Positions 1 through 13,728 are shown, counted from the stretch's first letter. The stretch is 64,000 bases of DNA from Archegozetes longisetosus (GCA_018873245.2 JAEMBT020000005.1:104001-168000); one strand, 5' to 3'. The notes: generated from the letters alone by a model not told the origin. Numbers and translations are program-made.

Positions 1-3000
1 TTAATCAAAAACATTGGAAATGTGAATGAAATAGAGCTGACTCAAAATCGATACATACTCAGTATGTTGTGCTTTCGTATAAAAGTCGACTCGAGTATAT
101 ATTGCCTGAAGAATTTTTTATTCATATTCTAAAGAAGTTTTCCACGGCTTAAACTTTGATGCATAAAGTCATGCGAAAATATAGCATTTTATATTAAATT
201 AAGTCCTCCGTTGTGCGCGTCATTTAATTCAATGTTTTGCGTTATGAAGATTAATGACTTGACATCCATTCCCTTTTGTATCTGTTCAGTTGCCTTAAGC
301 TAAATCAATGCATAGTCAGAAGAAGTCTTTTTTGATTGTTAATTCTTAAAATTGTCAATATAATCGAACTTTTGTGTGACGGTGCATTTTTAACAAATAA
401 AATCAAAATCATGTTCAGTTGATGCGTTCAATTTGAATAGAATTGCTTCATAACCAGATCCGACATTCATTCTAAGCGATCAATAGACCGAATGTTGTTC
501 TGCAAAATTCTTGAATTTCAATAGTATGACTAAATTCAAGACAAAACTAACCGACTCTGGAACAGTTCCGACCCATTGAATCTTGTATTTAGACTGACAC
601 AAATCTAATTTTTCATTATTACTATCGATAAATCTATGCTGGGACTGACGGTAAATCCAATTAAGAAAATTCTCAATAGTCATAGGCTAAAAGATAAAAT
701 AATTCTTACCCCACTTTTAGATGCGTTGACAGCAATTTTTCAAGTGTTTGCCCACACATTTGGCTACAAGATAAGTATTTTTTTACTTTAAAACCAATTT
801 TGTTATTACTTAATTGCCATAGATTTTTACGTCAATTGAATGTTCTTTTTGGATATTATCAATGAGAATGAAAAGGAATCAATTGTGCTATTCCGCAGTG
901 GTTTAAGTTCTTGTCGACACGGCCCAAAGTTTTTAAAAAGTTTCAAAACTCTTATAATTTTTAGTGATTTCGAGAATAGACACAAGTTGGAACATATGCA
1001 TAACTTAAGCTTATTGTAAGTAAAGACACGCTATCTCATTCAAACTTCAAGTTTTAATCGGTCGTAGACTGAAACTTCGAAGCACATTATGCTGATTTCA
1101 GTGCAATGTTATTTGAATGAATGTCGGTATTACAGTAGTATATTGCAACCTTTCAGTCATCTCTTTGCATAGCGCGCTATGTGTGCCATTCCCTTAACCT
1201 AGCCTTACCTAAAATAGCAATATTATTATTGATTCGGTTAAGTTATTTAGTCTAGGTTAGAGGAATGGCTCGCTGGGGAAAGGGGAGACTGAAAAACATA
1301 CTAATATAATATTTGATTCGATCCGAGATGCAGTCGCCCGTATACCAACTTTAACTCGAGCCATAAAACTTAACCGAATCACAACAAAACCAAATACTTC
1401 GTAGGTTACCCTCGTGACCCTCACGGATATGCAGGTGGAAAAATGAATGAATGACCAAACACTAGTTTGGCCAAATTTTGCGCATCACTTATCGATTGAA
1501 ACATTGAAATAAAAATACAGTCATCCCAGATATAATGAATGAGCTCATTATAGAAATGGACTCATTGTGAACGCTTGTTACGCACTTATTGTATTGTATG
1601 AATAGAATCTATTTAAAGTAAGCTATACTGAAATCTTCAAAAGTATTAAATTTCCATCAGTCTTTAGTGAACAGAGTAATTATTTTTTCTTCAATATTTA
1701 TTAGGAACATATTGTGACAAATTTACAATAATAGATTAAAATTTGGTCAATTTTCTAATTCTGTCAAAAGTAATCAACAGTTTAGTCAAAAAATTTGGAA
1801 ATTACTGGTTTCGAATCAATTATGTTAATTGAGGGATTCATGTAGCTTTAAAAAGCATGGCTTTCGAATTTTAAGCTAAGAGTTCACATTTCCTATAGCA
1901 GCTTTTATGGTTTGGATTTTGGTTGTATCGACTCGTTCACTATATCAGGGGAAGGGCTCTGTTCATATTCACTAATAATAAATGAAAAAAATACTCAAGT
2001 CTGTACTTAGACTATAGTAAAGACTTCGAATACGCAGAAAATAAGTCTAGATGTTTGATCATTTTGATCTTTGCAATTTCTCATTTGTTTTCGGGCTACA
2101 TTCTCAAACGATTGCAAATAGTTCGCTGCAAATCATCCATGAATATTGTATACTTTTGCAACATTACTAATTTTGCAGTTTCTAGAATGCAGCCCCTGGT
2201 TTCTTATTCTAAAATCAAACCAAATATTTTTCTCCTAAAAGTAGCTCAGATCATTTGTTAATATTCGTGTAGACCTAATCTTTGTTGACCATCAAATTGA
2301 CAAAAGCATCTTTTAAAACGACCAATTCACATCTTTTGATTAAAGACTAATTAAAAATTGAAAAACTACTCAAACGTACTTTAATTTGTGGCTTATGGTT
2401 TATTAATCATTTTGTTTTTGTTACAATAGCAAACAAGCCTACAATTATATGATTGAAGACCTTTCAAAGTATTGATTTTAAATTTTGAACTCGTGAATGT
2501 GAAGCAAAATTATCCATTCTATTGGATTTAAACCCAATCCCGATTACATATTACTTACTTTAGCTTTAAGCAGATTTTATCACAAATAATCCTTTTAAAT
2601 AATAGAGAATAACGTACCATTCATTCTGTCATAGATTTCAAACCTTATAGAGATATTTTAAAATTCTCTTTGTATAGAATATAAGGTATAGAAAAGTTGT
2701 AAATCATATCTTATGATTAGAGGTTAAATACTAGAGCAAAGCATTTTCAGAAATTGCTATTGCGCACCATCAAATCAAAATAAAATGAGCTAACTTTATA
2801 TTTAGGTTTCGTATAGTTATAAAAGTTTCATACTTTCTCCAAACATTCTGAGACTCAAATTTTTTCAGATCATACCCGATATCGTTTGAAATTTATGCAT
2901 TTTTCTATTCAATATTAAACCTTTTTCAATCGTTAACCTTCAAATGCTGATAAATTGAACTTTCAGAATATCATTCTATCTAAGAAGGAACCTTTCTAAA

Positions 3001-6000
3001 CAAACTATAAGGTCGGACCTCAACTCGCACATTAGTTTGAAAAGAAAATATAGAGTAAGTGATTCGAGTACCTGAAAAGCCCAATAATTTTTCATAAGTA
3101 ATTTTCATAAAGCTAAATGAAAAGGTTGCGCATCAAATTTCTAATGATGAGTTTGTTTAGAATGAAGATGTTGTTATAAATAGTTTGATTCTAGAATACC
3201 AGTATGTTCATGTATGCAGTTGATGAAGCGGTGCAGGCATTGTGCTCAGACTAATGACCACATTTGTAATATAGTAATAACAGTAGAATGCCTCTCAATT
3301 TACCTTTAAGTATAATAGTTTGCCGAATGACGAGGTAATTTCCAAAAGAAAATCTACAAAAAACAACAATATTGAATAATTTGAAATGAAAGCCTAAACG
3401 ACTAGTATGTATACGATCTATGTTGTACAGTATAATACAATTTGAAGTAAGAAAACTGATTATGGTCTTTGCTTTCCTTCGGTAAAAAATTCCAACATTC
3501 AACTGAAAAGACTAACTCGTAAGCTGATAAATATTAGAGTCATAAGAGCTACAAAGTCTCAGTCATTAGATATTTGATGGCTAGTTCTTAATTGCTTCTG
3601 ATTTGGACTAATATGGAAACCAGTGTGAGCTTTAAGCTAATCAGCTTTACTTTGGATTCATACTCAAATAATAAGTACATTGCTGTCAATTCTAATCCTA
3701 GCTATGATTAGGAGATTTTCGTATGAAAAACTAAAACAATTAAAAGTATTTAAGTAAAAACGAGAATCTTATTAATTTAGTTCTAAAAGAGACTGACCTC
3801 GAGATTAGATCAAATGAGCACATTCTAAATGCTAGCAAACTAGACTTAAGTTCTCTTAAACTTAATAAGACTATGAGTACCAGAATAAATGAATGTTTGC
3901 ATTATTAATATTTCCCAAATGAATTAAAGTAATAAACTAAGCACTAATGTCACGATATCTTGATTATGTTTGCATCACACACTCAGTTCAGGCATTCCTA
4001 TCTTTTTCTTGCATTGAAGGTAAGTAATCTCGTTGAAGGACATTGGTTTGATGTGCGCCATCAACTCTTGTGACTAATACAATATTTAATATCTCTTATT
4101 AATTTTAGCTCAAATATTTTTGCATAGACCCGAATCGAAATTTGAATGCATTCCAATTTGAATAGATGTATGAAGAAAGAGAGTAAATCAGATCATTCAT
4201 AATTTAATGTTTTCATAGCTGACTAAAAGCTTTGCGTGTATTGTATATTAACAATAATGGTACTTATTTTTGAATAAATAATGGGGCATTAATAAATCAA
4301 ATAATTATTAGAATAAACACTTTGAACTGGTAGTGTACAGGAATAACTATTTAGTTGTAAGAGCAGCTTAGTATCATTAACTTTTGCTATTTTCCGAGAC
4401 TTATTTTTATCAAAGTATAACATCTTATGTGTTAGATATTTTCAAAGTTCAGTTTAATCACTATCAATTAAAAAAATGCCAACTTTTACAGATCCATCAC
4501 TTTCAAAGCATATCGTATTATATCGGCAATAAATTTGAACAATAGTTTTAGAGAAGATTTAGAGAATATTTGGAACAAAGCAGGGGAAAGATAGCGATTT
4601 TGTTGTGCGTTCTGCGTTCAAGTGTTGCGACAAACGTTTTCTTTAACTTTTATTTGTGAGAGGTTTGGTCACTGACAAAAGACAGTCCGAATTGGATTTG
4701 CGAGACATAAACCAACTTAATATAATTGTTGATGGAAAATGAGTTTCCTGTTGCTATGCACTGCTTCTGGATCAATATAATAGTTATGCTAAGCTATTAC
4801 TAACAGTTTTTGGAGCTTATCTTCAGTTTATAAGTCTGTTTGGTCAAAATTGACTTTGTCCAAGCAACAATGCTTTTGTTTATTATTAGTTTTGATGAGT
4901 GTTTAAAGAGATACTGAACAACATTTATTCTGATTTAAATAAAGAACACATATCTAATTTGGACATTCAATTCAAATGAAATGAATGCATAGGTTTTGTG
5001 CAATTTGTCGCGAGTCATCTCCGGGTAAGAGTTGCGCATTAGAGCCATAATGCAGAGAAAGCGATGTCTCTTCATCTTCTCATTTTCAGTACAATCGCCT
5101 CAAAACAGCTTAATTTGAACAGTTACTCAATCAACAGCTTTAGTTATAATTGAACAATATGAAGCGAGAGTTTGTATATGAGTTGTTTAAAGTATTGTAA
5201 CGCTTAAGTTGTCATTTACAAATACTATATCCCAAGAGTATTGAATGAATTGGCACAAAATATTTGTCTAATTGGCTGCTGCGTCAACAACTACTTTCAC
5301 TGACCAAAACACTAATCAGTTTTATATACATATAGGGATGGCAAAGGCTTCTAAACAAGTTTACTGGAATAATAAAGTATTGAAGTATAGAAGTGCCAAA
5401 ACACTAATTTAACAATATTTACACAATTAATCAACTCAATTGTCTCCATTGTTCAAAAAATTAAATATTTAGCACAGTTTTGTATTTTAATCAAATATTC
5501 ACAATTTAGTAATGTTTTAGATAGCTTTGAAAATTGAAAAAATGAAAATATGTAACAATTGAGCCAATGTTTCAATACTGAGATGACAAATGAACGAATA
5601 ATTGATGTTTGGAGTAGCAGTAGTAGCAGTAACTGCAGACTATCAGCGATACAGGTATTGAAAATACTAATAAATCTGTTGGCAGTTCATCACTTAATTG
5701 TTTGGTTGAAAATTAAATAAAACATACAGAATTTAACTGAAAGCACAGGCAAGTACAGTAAGGTTTAGATGCATTCAAATTGTCGTTTTCGTCCATTTCT
5801 ATTGTTTGCTACTGTTTTGTTCTGTTCTGTTCTGCTCTGCTTTGCTATTGATAAAGAGTTGAGCTAATTATAACTTTGATCAAAAGAGACTCCCTATTGA
5901 TATGAAAGAGGAACGTAAAACTGTTGCTATAAGAAAATTTAGTTTTAGTCAACACTAATGATTAGAGTTTGGAACACAAAACAATTGATTTTTTCAAACG

Positions 6001-7271
6001 TTTTGCCTTATATTTGAAACAGAATTAATCAATAAAAGAATGATTATTCTACTTTTACGATGCTCTTCAGCTTTATGTTTATGGATGAGTAGAAAACATT
6101 TTCGTTTATTTATTTCTAATGGCGATGTGGCGTAGTTTAATGATCGAACAAATTTTTCCAAATTTTCAAAACCAATTTTTAAGGCAACACATTTGTTTCA
6201 AATTCTAAATTTTTCAACATATCGATGTAATAATAAGTTATTTAGCAAACGTTTTCTAAGATAAGGTTTGACTGCGTTAGAGAAAAGAGAGTACAACTAC
6301 TCCAAAATGTATTATCAATACCAAAAAAAAATTCAGGAGAGTTGATGAACTTTAAGGCGAGACAAATGACTCAAATTTGTATCTAGTACATCGATATGAA
6401 CCGATCAATAGCTCGGTGGTAACTGTTCAAACGTTCTGAGTAAACTAAATCAAATGATATGAACCAAAACTATAGTTGAAAGTATTAAAATCAAAACTAT
6501 TATAAATGAGTCCGATTAGTCACAGTAGTTCTATGACTACTGATTCTTATTTCTATTAATTGACTTTTGCTACGATTAACACTATGGATACTGATTACGC
6601 TTTGCAATCTCTTACTGTTACTTCAATTTATGTCTCGTCGAGTACTTTACCCGAACGCTTTAAAGATTAACCAGGATCAATGCATAGCACTCATCATTTA
6701 ACAGTACTATCCATTTTAGATAATTGCACTTCTCTTTTGATAATTTTATTATAAGTGCTCAGCAGTTACATTAAAACAATGATGCCAGTATTAAGTACCG
6801 TGCAACTTCGAACGAATATTGTCTCTTTAGAGAGTATCATATTTGCAAACAACATCAATGTCTACTTAAGTTTGAGTACAGTTGAAAAAACACCAAATAA
6901 ATTTCGAGTGTATAGAGTATTTTTACTTTAGCTCAACAATTCAAATTTATATTTGCCCATTTCACAAATATCATAAAAATAACTTGAGCCGAGAATCTTA
7001 AGTTAGTCTTTAAAATTTGCTTCAATAGATGTAAGCTGTCAGTCATTTTAACTTGTTCTGGGTAAAACTTTTATTCAAAAGCATTAAATATATTTTTCAA
7101 TTGCATATTAAGGAACGCAAAACATTAAAAATCAAAAATGGAAATGGTAATTTTTATTTTTCAGCAGCAGATATCTGACGCTACATAAAAGCTGCATAAA
7201 ACAAATTTTGTTTTACGATTACGACATATCTTTCTGTTTATCCCTTTATCCATATCCATGTGAGCGCAGAT
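1..7271. other. Gene-poor AT-rich stretch
   Basis: I found no coding region that I can support here. Open frames are short and have no recognisable domain. The stretch contains short inverted repeats near 1.2-1.4 kb (listed separately) and a small AGTAGC-type simple repeat near 5.6 kb. It could be intergenic DNA or part of a long intron of a gene that extends beyond the window. Confidence 0.5.
1185..1269. repeat. Short hairpin-forming inverted repeat
   Basis: Bases 1185-1202 and 1252-1269 are near-perfect reverse complements (18 bp with one mismatch, core GCCATTCC / GGAATGGC) around a 49-bp AT-rich loop. A second inverted pair overlaps it: GATTCGGTTAAGTT at 1231-1244 and its exact complement at 1367-1380. 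The arrangement resembles the remains of a small MITE or foldback element. No target duplication was found, so the family is unknown. Confidence 0.5.
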
Positions 7272-8225
7272 TTAGCGCATCATTAATTCATTCAAATACT
7301 TCTGAACGCTAGAAGCTGGCAATTTTTCCACTAAGTAAGCCATTCCTATGCTGCTTTTATCCCAAGAATTACTGCCATCAGTATTAATTTTAACACGACC
7401 GGATTGTATGTCGTAGTAGGGTGAGTATCCCTGAACTCCCACTAAGACTGCTGTTTCATCCCAACTACATCTACCATTTGAATCTTCTTTTGCCAAAGGA
7501 ATGGAAATGTTGAACACATCTTTAACAGGACTGTTGTGAATAGAATCGTTATGTATTAGTGGTAAACCAGTTTTAATTTTATCTCCTATTTCAAAACCAC
7601 TGAAGATGACTGGTGTGGGCCATGCCTCATAAACTTTTTTAGAAGAAGCTGAGTCTTCGAAAATATTAAACTCTCGACCAGAAGGAAAAGCACCGGCCAT
7701 TGAAACTAATTGCTTGACTTTATGTTTGACGAGCTCTAATCCATTTAGAGGCGAATAACTATCAGGTGGTGTAGACAATAAATTAGCTAAATTTGTGAGA
7801 AACCCGATTGAGATTATAGTGACGCTATAATCTGGTTGTTTTGCCAAAACTTGTCGATAGACTGAAACAGAGTCGGCTGCTTCTGAATTGTTTTGTATTC
7901 TATGAGGATATCGAGAACGTATGTAATCTGTCCAGTGCTGTGAGTCTCGCAAATTGACAGCATTTCCTTTCGGTACACCAATCGGTATCTCTGGTCTCTT
8001 GAAATATGTATTGAAAACACTCAAGACTGATGCTACGCCCTCGTATTTATTACTGGCCACTGTCGCTAATATTTTTGCCTGTCCTCTGTCTGCGAAAGTA
8101 TGAAGAATGGCGAGCGCCCCGACGTCATCGTAATCGGGACCTATATCTGTGTCCAATATTATTGGATTTTCTGCTGAAGCATTAAGAAATAGAAAATTCA
8201 ATACTAATAGTATGAAATGCTTCAT
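7272..8225 (-). CDS. Secreted inosine/uridine-type nucleoside hydrolase, intronless
   Basis: This single open frame of 317 aa begins with a hydrophobic signal peptide (about residues 1-18), so the product is probably secreted or luminal. It carries the family's N-terminal Ca2+/ribose motif, here DTDIGPDYDD at residues 25-34, a central GFLTNLANLL segment and a MAGAFPSGREFN segment. Nucleoside hydrolases split the N-glycosidic bond of nucleosides, releasing base and ribose for purine and pyrimidine salvage. The C-terminal metal-binding Asp lies in SWDETAVL. Classical protozoal enzymes have a His-Asp pair there, whereas the SWD form with DxDxGPDYDD is, from memory, typical of secreted bacterial (Bacteroidetes-like) members. 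It has no intron, while its neighbours do. Family assignment is firm; exact substrate and origin are not. Confidence 0.9.
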   Translation of the reverse strand: MKHFILLVLNFLFLNASAENPIILDTDIGPDYDDVGALAILHTFADRGQAKILATVASNKYEGVASVLSVFNTYFKRPEIPIGVPKGNAVNLRDSQHWTDYIRSRYPHRIQNNSEAADSVSVYRQVLAKQPDYSVTIISIGFLTNLANLLSTPPDSYSPLNGLELVKHKVKQLVSMAGAFPSGREFNIFEDSASSKKVYEAWPTPVIFSGFEIGDKIKTGLPLIHNDSIHNSPVKDVFNISIPLAKEDSNGRCSWDETAVLVGVQGYSPYYDIQSGRVKINTDGSNSWDKSSIGMAYLVEKLPASSVQKYLNELMMR

Positions 8226-9763
8226 TTTGCTTAATAGTTTATTCGAGAGAAATAAGATCCAAAACTACTAAATTAGAGAATTGATTGTTTGCTCAATCAA
8301 ATAGTAATAAAGGGATTAATTTCTATTGGCTATAAAAATTTAGAGATAATCATTTTATTCCGATAAATAACAGGACTTAATGTGATTGTTACTGTTGGCA
8401 TTGAATAAACACATGTTCAAATGTTGATGTGAGAATATATTGATAAGAGTTTATGAGATAAATTTAGGTTCTAGTAATTTCAAACTTTTATTACTTCAAT
8501 CTTTTTCTTACTGCTTTCAGTGCAAGTATCCAACAATTTTTTTTAACTGAACCAGTTTATTCCATAGGAATCTCTTAACTCTTAAAGATCTATAAAGATT
8601 GCTCAGTAAACAAATTGCGATATATGATCAATTCACCAAAATTTCAGTATCAATTTGGTGCTACTAATTCACGATTTTAGTCAATCGCGTAACTTTATTC
8701 CGACTAGTCAGTCAACTTCTTGAACTTTGTATTAGATTTTGAGTTACTTAGAAACGACGAGTCAAACATTTATTGTCTCGGTTAGACAATGATGTCATCT
8801 TTAAGTTTTTAAATGTTAGTGAGAAAAATGAATGAATTGCATTCAATTCATGTGAGCAAATAGAATGTGTTGACACAGAGACCTTTAAATCAATAAATCA
8901 AGACTCATATTGAAAACCTAACTTAGTGAACAGGGTTTATATTGTCAATAAAGTAATTTTCAATTTTCAGATTAAACAACTTTTATTCATAGGTTTGAAC
9001 CTTTACGTATGAACCTTCAAAGTGTAAGACCACAAAATTTTGTCCAATCACTTAAACATTTTCAGACGCCTTAAAGCGAAAAGCAAAACATTCACTATCC
9101 ATTAGCAATTATTCGTTTAACAAATTTCTGCTGTGATTAATGGATTTAATAAAATCATTTCTATTATCTTTCAAATGATGACACATTCAATTAAAAAAAC
9201 GTCTTCATATAAAGAAGGATTTTAAAGATCCATCACAACACTGTTGACCTCAAATTTCTAAGGATTGTATGTGTCATCATATGAAAGATAAAAATTATTT
9301 TGTCAAATGTTTTAACCGCAATAGGAAAAAAATTTAAATTTATTAAATGAGTAATAATTTACTACTAATAGATAGTGAGTGGTTTACTATCGCTTTAAAA
9401 TATCTGAATATTTTTGAGTGATTGGACCAATTTTGTTCTCACTCTAATGCTTAGGAAGTTCATATGAGAAAAAGATCGATGGCTATGAATAAGAAAGTTG
9501 CTATATGTAAAAGTTAGCAATTATTTTATTCACAGTGCAGCCCTATTCGTTAAGATAGGGTTTTCAAGATCAGAAATCAGATCTCAAATTCAGTATCAGA
9601 TTTATGAACACAATTTAATAAATTCAATTGTAATATATCTGATATTTTTTTACTAAACACTTAATTAATTATCTTAATTTTAAGCCATCAAAATATTGAA
9701 AACTTTGTTCCTTAAGACAAATTAAAAGTGGTCGAGATTCAATATAACTGGAAGATCTGAGAT
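8226..9763. other. Intergenic, no gene seen
   Basis: This AT-rich spacer lies between the divergently placed 5' end of the nucleoside hydrolase and the 3' end of the zeta-GST gene. It holds no coding-like frame, strong repeat or RNA gene that I can support. It should contain the hydrolase promoter just above 8225. Confidence 0.5.
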
Positions 9764-11055
9764 TTAGTTCTGAGTTGGTTGTGGACAATCCGGTTGTCGA
9801 CTCGGATGCGATACTTTGAAAGCTTCGTTTTCCATTAAGTCTGTACTGATTCTGCTGATTATAGGAAATTGATTCATATCAACACCAAATCGATTCGCAT
9901 TGTAAACTTGTGGCACTAAACAAATATCAGCAATTGTTATATCATCGCCTACGCAACATTTGCCACTTGTTTCTGAAAGGAGCTGTTCCAACGCAGCAAA
10001 TTTCAAGTTAATCCAATACTTGGCCCAATCAGCGTTATAACCTGAAACACAAGTATTTAAAAGTTCGCTATTAAAATACTATTCAGTCTAAAATTTCCGA
10101 AACGATATGAAAAATATTAGAATTTATATTAACACTTAAGCTGGTCATGAAAATTACATGATTCAGCTCATCAAAAAGAGTTGAACGTTTGCGAGCAAAC
10201 ACTTCAATTCTTTCAATCTATTCGTAAAATATTTGCGCAAACATTTCAAGTTTTATTCTAAGTTTAACGATTTATTCATCAAAATCTGTTATTTGAAACT
10301 TCAAAAACTGATGTGTTAGTGGATTTGGCACGAATACTGTATAAATTTTGTGTACTTTAAAAGCCTTTTCAAAATGAGTGTGACAAATATTGAACCAAAC
10401 TAGAAGTAGTGAGTTACTAAAATTTCTAAAAGTAAAATACAACACTTTAGAAAATAAAAGAACGTCAGAGTCTATTCTTATGAATGTTGCAATTCATTTT
10501 TTTTAATAATAATTAATTAGAGCACAGAAAATCAGTTTTACCCAAATCATTATCTCTTGCTTGTCCTACTTTTCGTAAGACATTCAAGTTCTGAAGCGGT
10601 TGAATACCAGTTGTTATAGTTTCTGCGATGGCTCTTGACTTAGCTCTCAGAATAGGATCATTAGGCAATAGCGAAGGGCCAGCATAGACTTCGTTTATGT
10701 AATCAATAATAGCCATCGACTCGATGAGTACATGATTATTGTTAACAACAAGTGCCGGCACTTGCGAGACAGGATTCACTTTCTTGAATTCAGGTGAATG
10801 TTGTTCTCCGCCATCCGATGATATCAAATTGACTGCTTTATAAACATAGTCCACACCTTTGAGTGCCAACGCTTCGAATTAATTAAGATATTTAGTCAAA
10901 ACTGAATGGTTCGTATTTGATATTTTGATTATACCAATTCTAACTCTCCACGAACATGAGCTCCGGTAATACGAATATAAAATAGGCTGTAAAATCAAAT
11001 TAAGGCCATTAATTGTTTGAAAATGTCAATCAAATTATCAAACCTTTGCAGTCAT
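9764..11055 (-). CDS. GSTZ1: Maleylacetoacetate isomerase / zeta-class glutathione S-transferase
   Basis: Four exons on the minus strand (11044-11055, 10935-10986, 10542-10871, 9764-10041) give 223 aa, close to the 210-220 aa family norm. Exon 1 codes only for MTAK. The signature SSCSWRVR (SSCxxR, glutathione thiolate-binding) follows the first beta strand, and the SQVPAL cis-Pro and ESMAIIDYI segments of the thioredoxin-like N-terminal domain are present. The C-terminal helical domain holds NYADW-type (here YNADWAKYWI) and DITIADICLVPQVYNA motifs. The enzyme isomerises maleylacetoacetate to fumarylacetoacetate in tyrosine breakdown and can dehalogenate alpha-halo acids. All splice phases agree (0, 1, 1). 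The last intron is 500 bp and the others about 60 bp. Identification is confident. Confidence 0.93.
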
Positions 11056-12007
11056 TTTTAGAGCTTTCTCAAACAAATAGATTTAGTTGCAAATTATTTA
11101 GAAGATGTCTTCAAATTTAGATGTAAACAAGTTTAGCTAGACTTAAACCTTGAAAAGAAGGTCATCACTAAAGCCTTACGACTCAGTTTCAAAACTAACC
11201 ATTTCAATATCTATATAGTACCAATACTAATATTACTTATACAGGCATAAGGGATATGATGCCCAGTCATTACATCAAATATGAAATTGGTCCAATAATT
11301 TAACTTTAATGCATTCTATTCTTGCAAAGTGTTCAATTGAAAATCTATTGAGAAGGTGCATCATTTTTCCTAACTTATTTACGACATAAAGTACTTAAAT
11401 GTAATAATAGGTCCTCAGCAAGACTTTGCTACACGAGCATTGTTCAAGTTGTAACAGTTTGATCGAAATACAGATAATAAGTGTTGAAATACTGATTTTC
11501 GATAAAATAAACTGTTTAATATTTTTCACTTTTTCGCTGTCACTTCTGTCCGCAAATTGATAAATTAGTAAATGTTCAGCATTATTAGAGGTCATTATTT
11601 ACAGGACTGGGGTTTTTCTTTCTGTTGTAAATACATTGATCTTTCAACATAACGATTTGATTCACACATTTAATATTTAAAATAGAATCAAATTCTGACT
11701 GACTACTCAAATCGATGTATTAGTTTGTAAGCTTCGTCAAAGCCCAGCAATAATTAGAGCGCTTTAAATTCAAAATTGATTACGAGGCAGATGTTTAACG
11801 TATTTGATTTTAAGAACAACTTCGATTGATATAGAGTAAGATATCTCAAATTATTAAACAGATTCTCTCGCACAGACCTAATCAAATAAAGAGTCCTTCA
11901 CAAACTGATAAAAGATAAATTTCATCAATACTTTCTTGTATACGAACAGTATTGGAAATCAATTTTAGTCAGTTCAATAATTTTGCGAAAATTTCAACAA
12001 AAAAAGA
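11056..12007. other. Intergenic between divergent GSTZ and P450-1
   Basis: About 950 bp of AT-rich DNA separate the divergently transcribed zeta GST (-) and first P450 (+), so both promoters should lie here. One 66-codon minus frame at 11395-11595 has no homology that I recognise and is probably chance. Confidence 0.45.
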
Positions 12008-13728
12008 ATGATTCAGGTGTTATTCGTAGTGACTTTGCTCTTTATATCCTTCGTCTTATGGTATTATCAAAGACTTAGACGAATGACAATTTTAGAGCGC
12101 AGTGGAATCCCTGGACCTAAACCGCATCTGATTTTTGGGAATATGAAAGATTACAACTCGAAAGGATATAATGAATGCTTTGAACAATGGAAGAAAAAAT
12201 ATGGTAGAATTTTCGGATATTATTTAGGGGGAAAGCCATTCATTGTAGTGACCGATCCGGAGTTGTTGAAAGTCATTCAAATAAAAGAATTTCACCACTT
12301 TACTCATCGACCATACATTATTCCGGGCGGTATATATCGTAATTGGAAATACCATCAAATGGTATTAAAGTTATTTTTTTGGTTTAATCATAATATTTAA
12401 ACTTTCGCACAAAGAAAGATCAATATTTGATCACTTAATAAAATTATAGATTTTTGAGCCATCATCTAATCAAAATCAATTCTTAATTATTTAAGATTTT
12501 CATCAAATAATTACAGGTAACTCGAGTAGAATCTTTTAGATGGAAGAAAATGAGAACAATCCTTAGTCCTTGGTTTAGTTCATCACAACTGAAATCAACG
12601 GTCCCAATAATCAATTTGTGCATACATGATATGATGCAAAAAATACATAAATTTGTAGAAAATGATCAGGAGTTCAATATCTATGGGATACTGGAAGGAT
12701 TGACAATGGATACAATAGACAGAAGTGCTTTTAGCATTCAAACTGATATTCAGAGAAATCTTAACAATCCATTAATGGACGCGACGCGTCGGGTATTTTC
12801 TGTTAAGCCAAACGAATGGTTGGCCTCATTATTGCTTTGCTTTCCAGAATTTTCTTGGATTATCAATATTTTACGTGATATAAGTGAAACGATTTTTGAT
12901 CATTTTGAACTATCAGGCCATGGACTACTATTAAAGGCCGCTAAAGTCATTGTAGAAAATAGAATCAAAGATAACGAATCGGGTAATGATAATAATCTGA
13001 AAGATATGCTTAAATTGATGATTGACTCGCGTCACAATACTAATCGAGGTTTGAGTATTTTTAATACTGAAAATAAGTCAACAAAAACATTAAGCGATGT
13101 CGAAATAATCGCAAACACAATTGTTGTTCATGAGGCTGCTTATGAGAGTCCGGCTAATGTTTTAGCATTTATTATACACAATCTTATTAACAACCCGGAA
13201 ATTCAAGAAAATTTAATCGAAGAAATAGATAATCTTTATAACAAAGAAGGAGATTTCAACTATAACGTAATGTCAAAATTGCCATTGACTGAAGCAGTAA
13301 TCTACGAAACTTTCAGATTATTTCCAACCGATACACTATTCACAAGTCGTGCGTCTGATATTAATTATAAATATGGTTCGTTCGTAATACCAAAAGGAGT
13401 TGATATTCGTATTCCTACTTTTCAATTGCATCGCGACAGTGAGTTCTGGTCTGAACCGCTTAAATTCAATCCATCCAGATTTATTGGTGACAATTTAAGA
13501 GATATCGATTCAGTGATTTATCAACCGTTCGGTGTTGGTCCCAGAATCTGTCCGGGAAAAAGATTTGGCATTCTTGAGATTAAGCTCATTCTGGCGAGAA
13601 TTCTACATAAATATCGACTTGTACCAGGAGTTAATACCGAAATCGGTGATATTGAACTTGACTTTAAACTTATTACTCTTTCACCTAAAAATGGAGTTAT
13701 TGTTAAGATTGTCCCGAGAAGTCTCTGA
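12008..13728 (+). CDS. Cytochrome P450, CYP3-clan type (tandem copy 1)
   Basis: Two exons (12008-12361 and 12517-13728, phase-0 intron of 155 bp) code for 521 aa, the normal length for a microsomal P450. It has an N-terminal membrane anchor (residues 1-20), then the hinge GIPGPKPHLIFGN, the C-helix WKKMR (WxxxR, heme propionate), an I-helix AAYES in place of the usual AGxET, the K-helix ETFR (ExxR), an FNPSRF PERF-like segment and the heme loop FGVGPRICPG (FxxGxRxCxG) with axial Cys near residue 463. It should be an ER monooxygenase reduced by P450 reductase. Clan assignment rests on the overall look of the N-terminal region and heme loop; the substrate is unknown. A close paralogue follows at 15600. 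The catalytic Thr to Ser change in the I-helix is shared by both copies. Confidence 0.95.

Noticed and set aside
549-705. Possible minus-strand exon (NFLNWIYRQSQHRF) bounded by TTTTAG and GTTAGT, with another exon-like piece 23 bp upstream
   Set aside because: The only open frames of the two pieces do not join in phase, the implied intron would be 23 nt, and no domain was recognised.
3975-4020. ATG with hydrophobic stretch ending at a strong GTAAGT donor
   Set aside because: The leader is weak and no downstream exon was found; short strings like this are expected by chance in 7 kb.
5607-5654. Start-exon-like MFGVAVVAVTADYQRY before GTATTG
   Set aside because: It derives from an AGTAGC simple repeat and has no partner exon.
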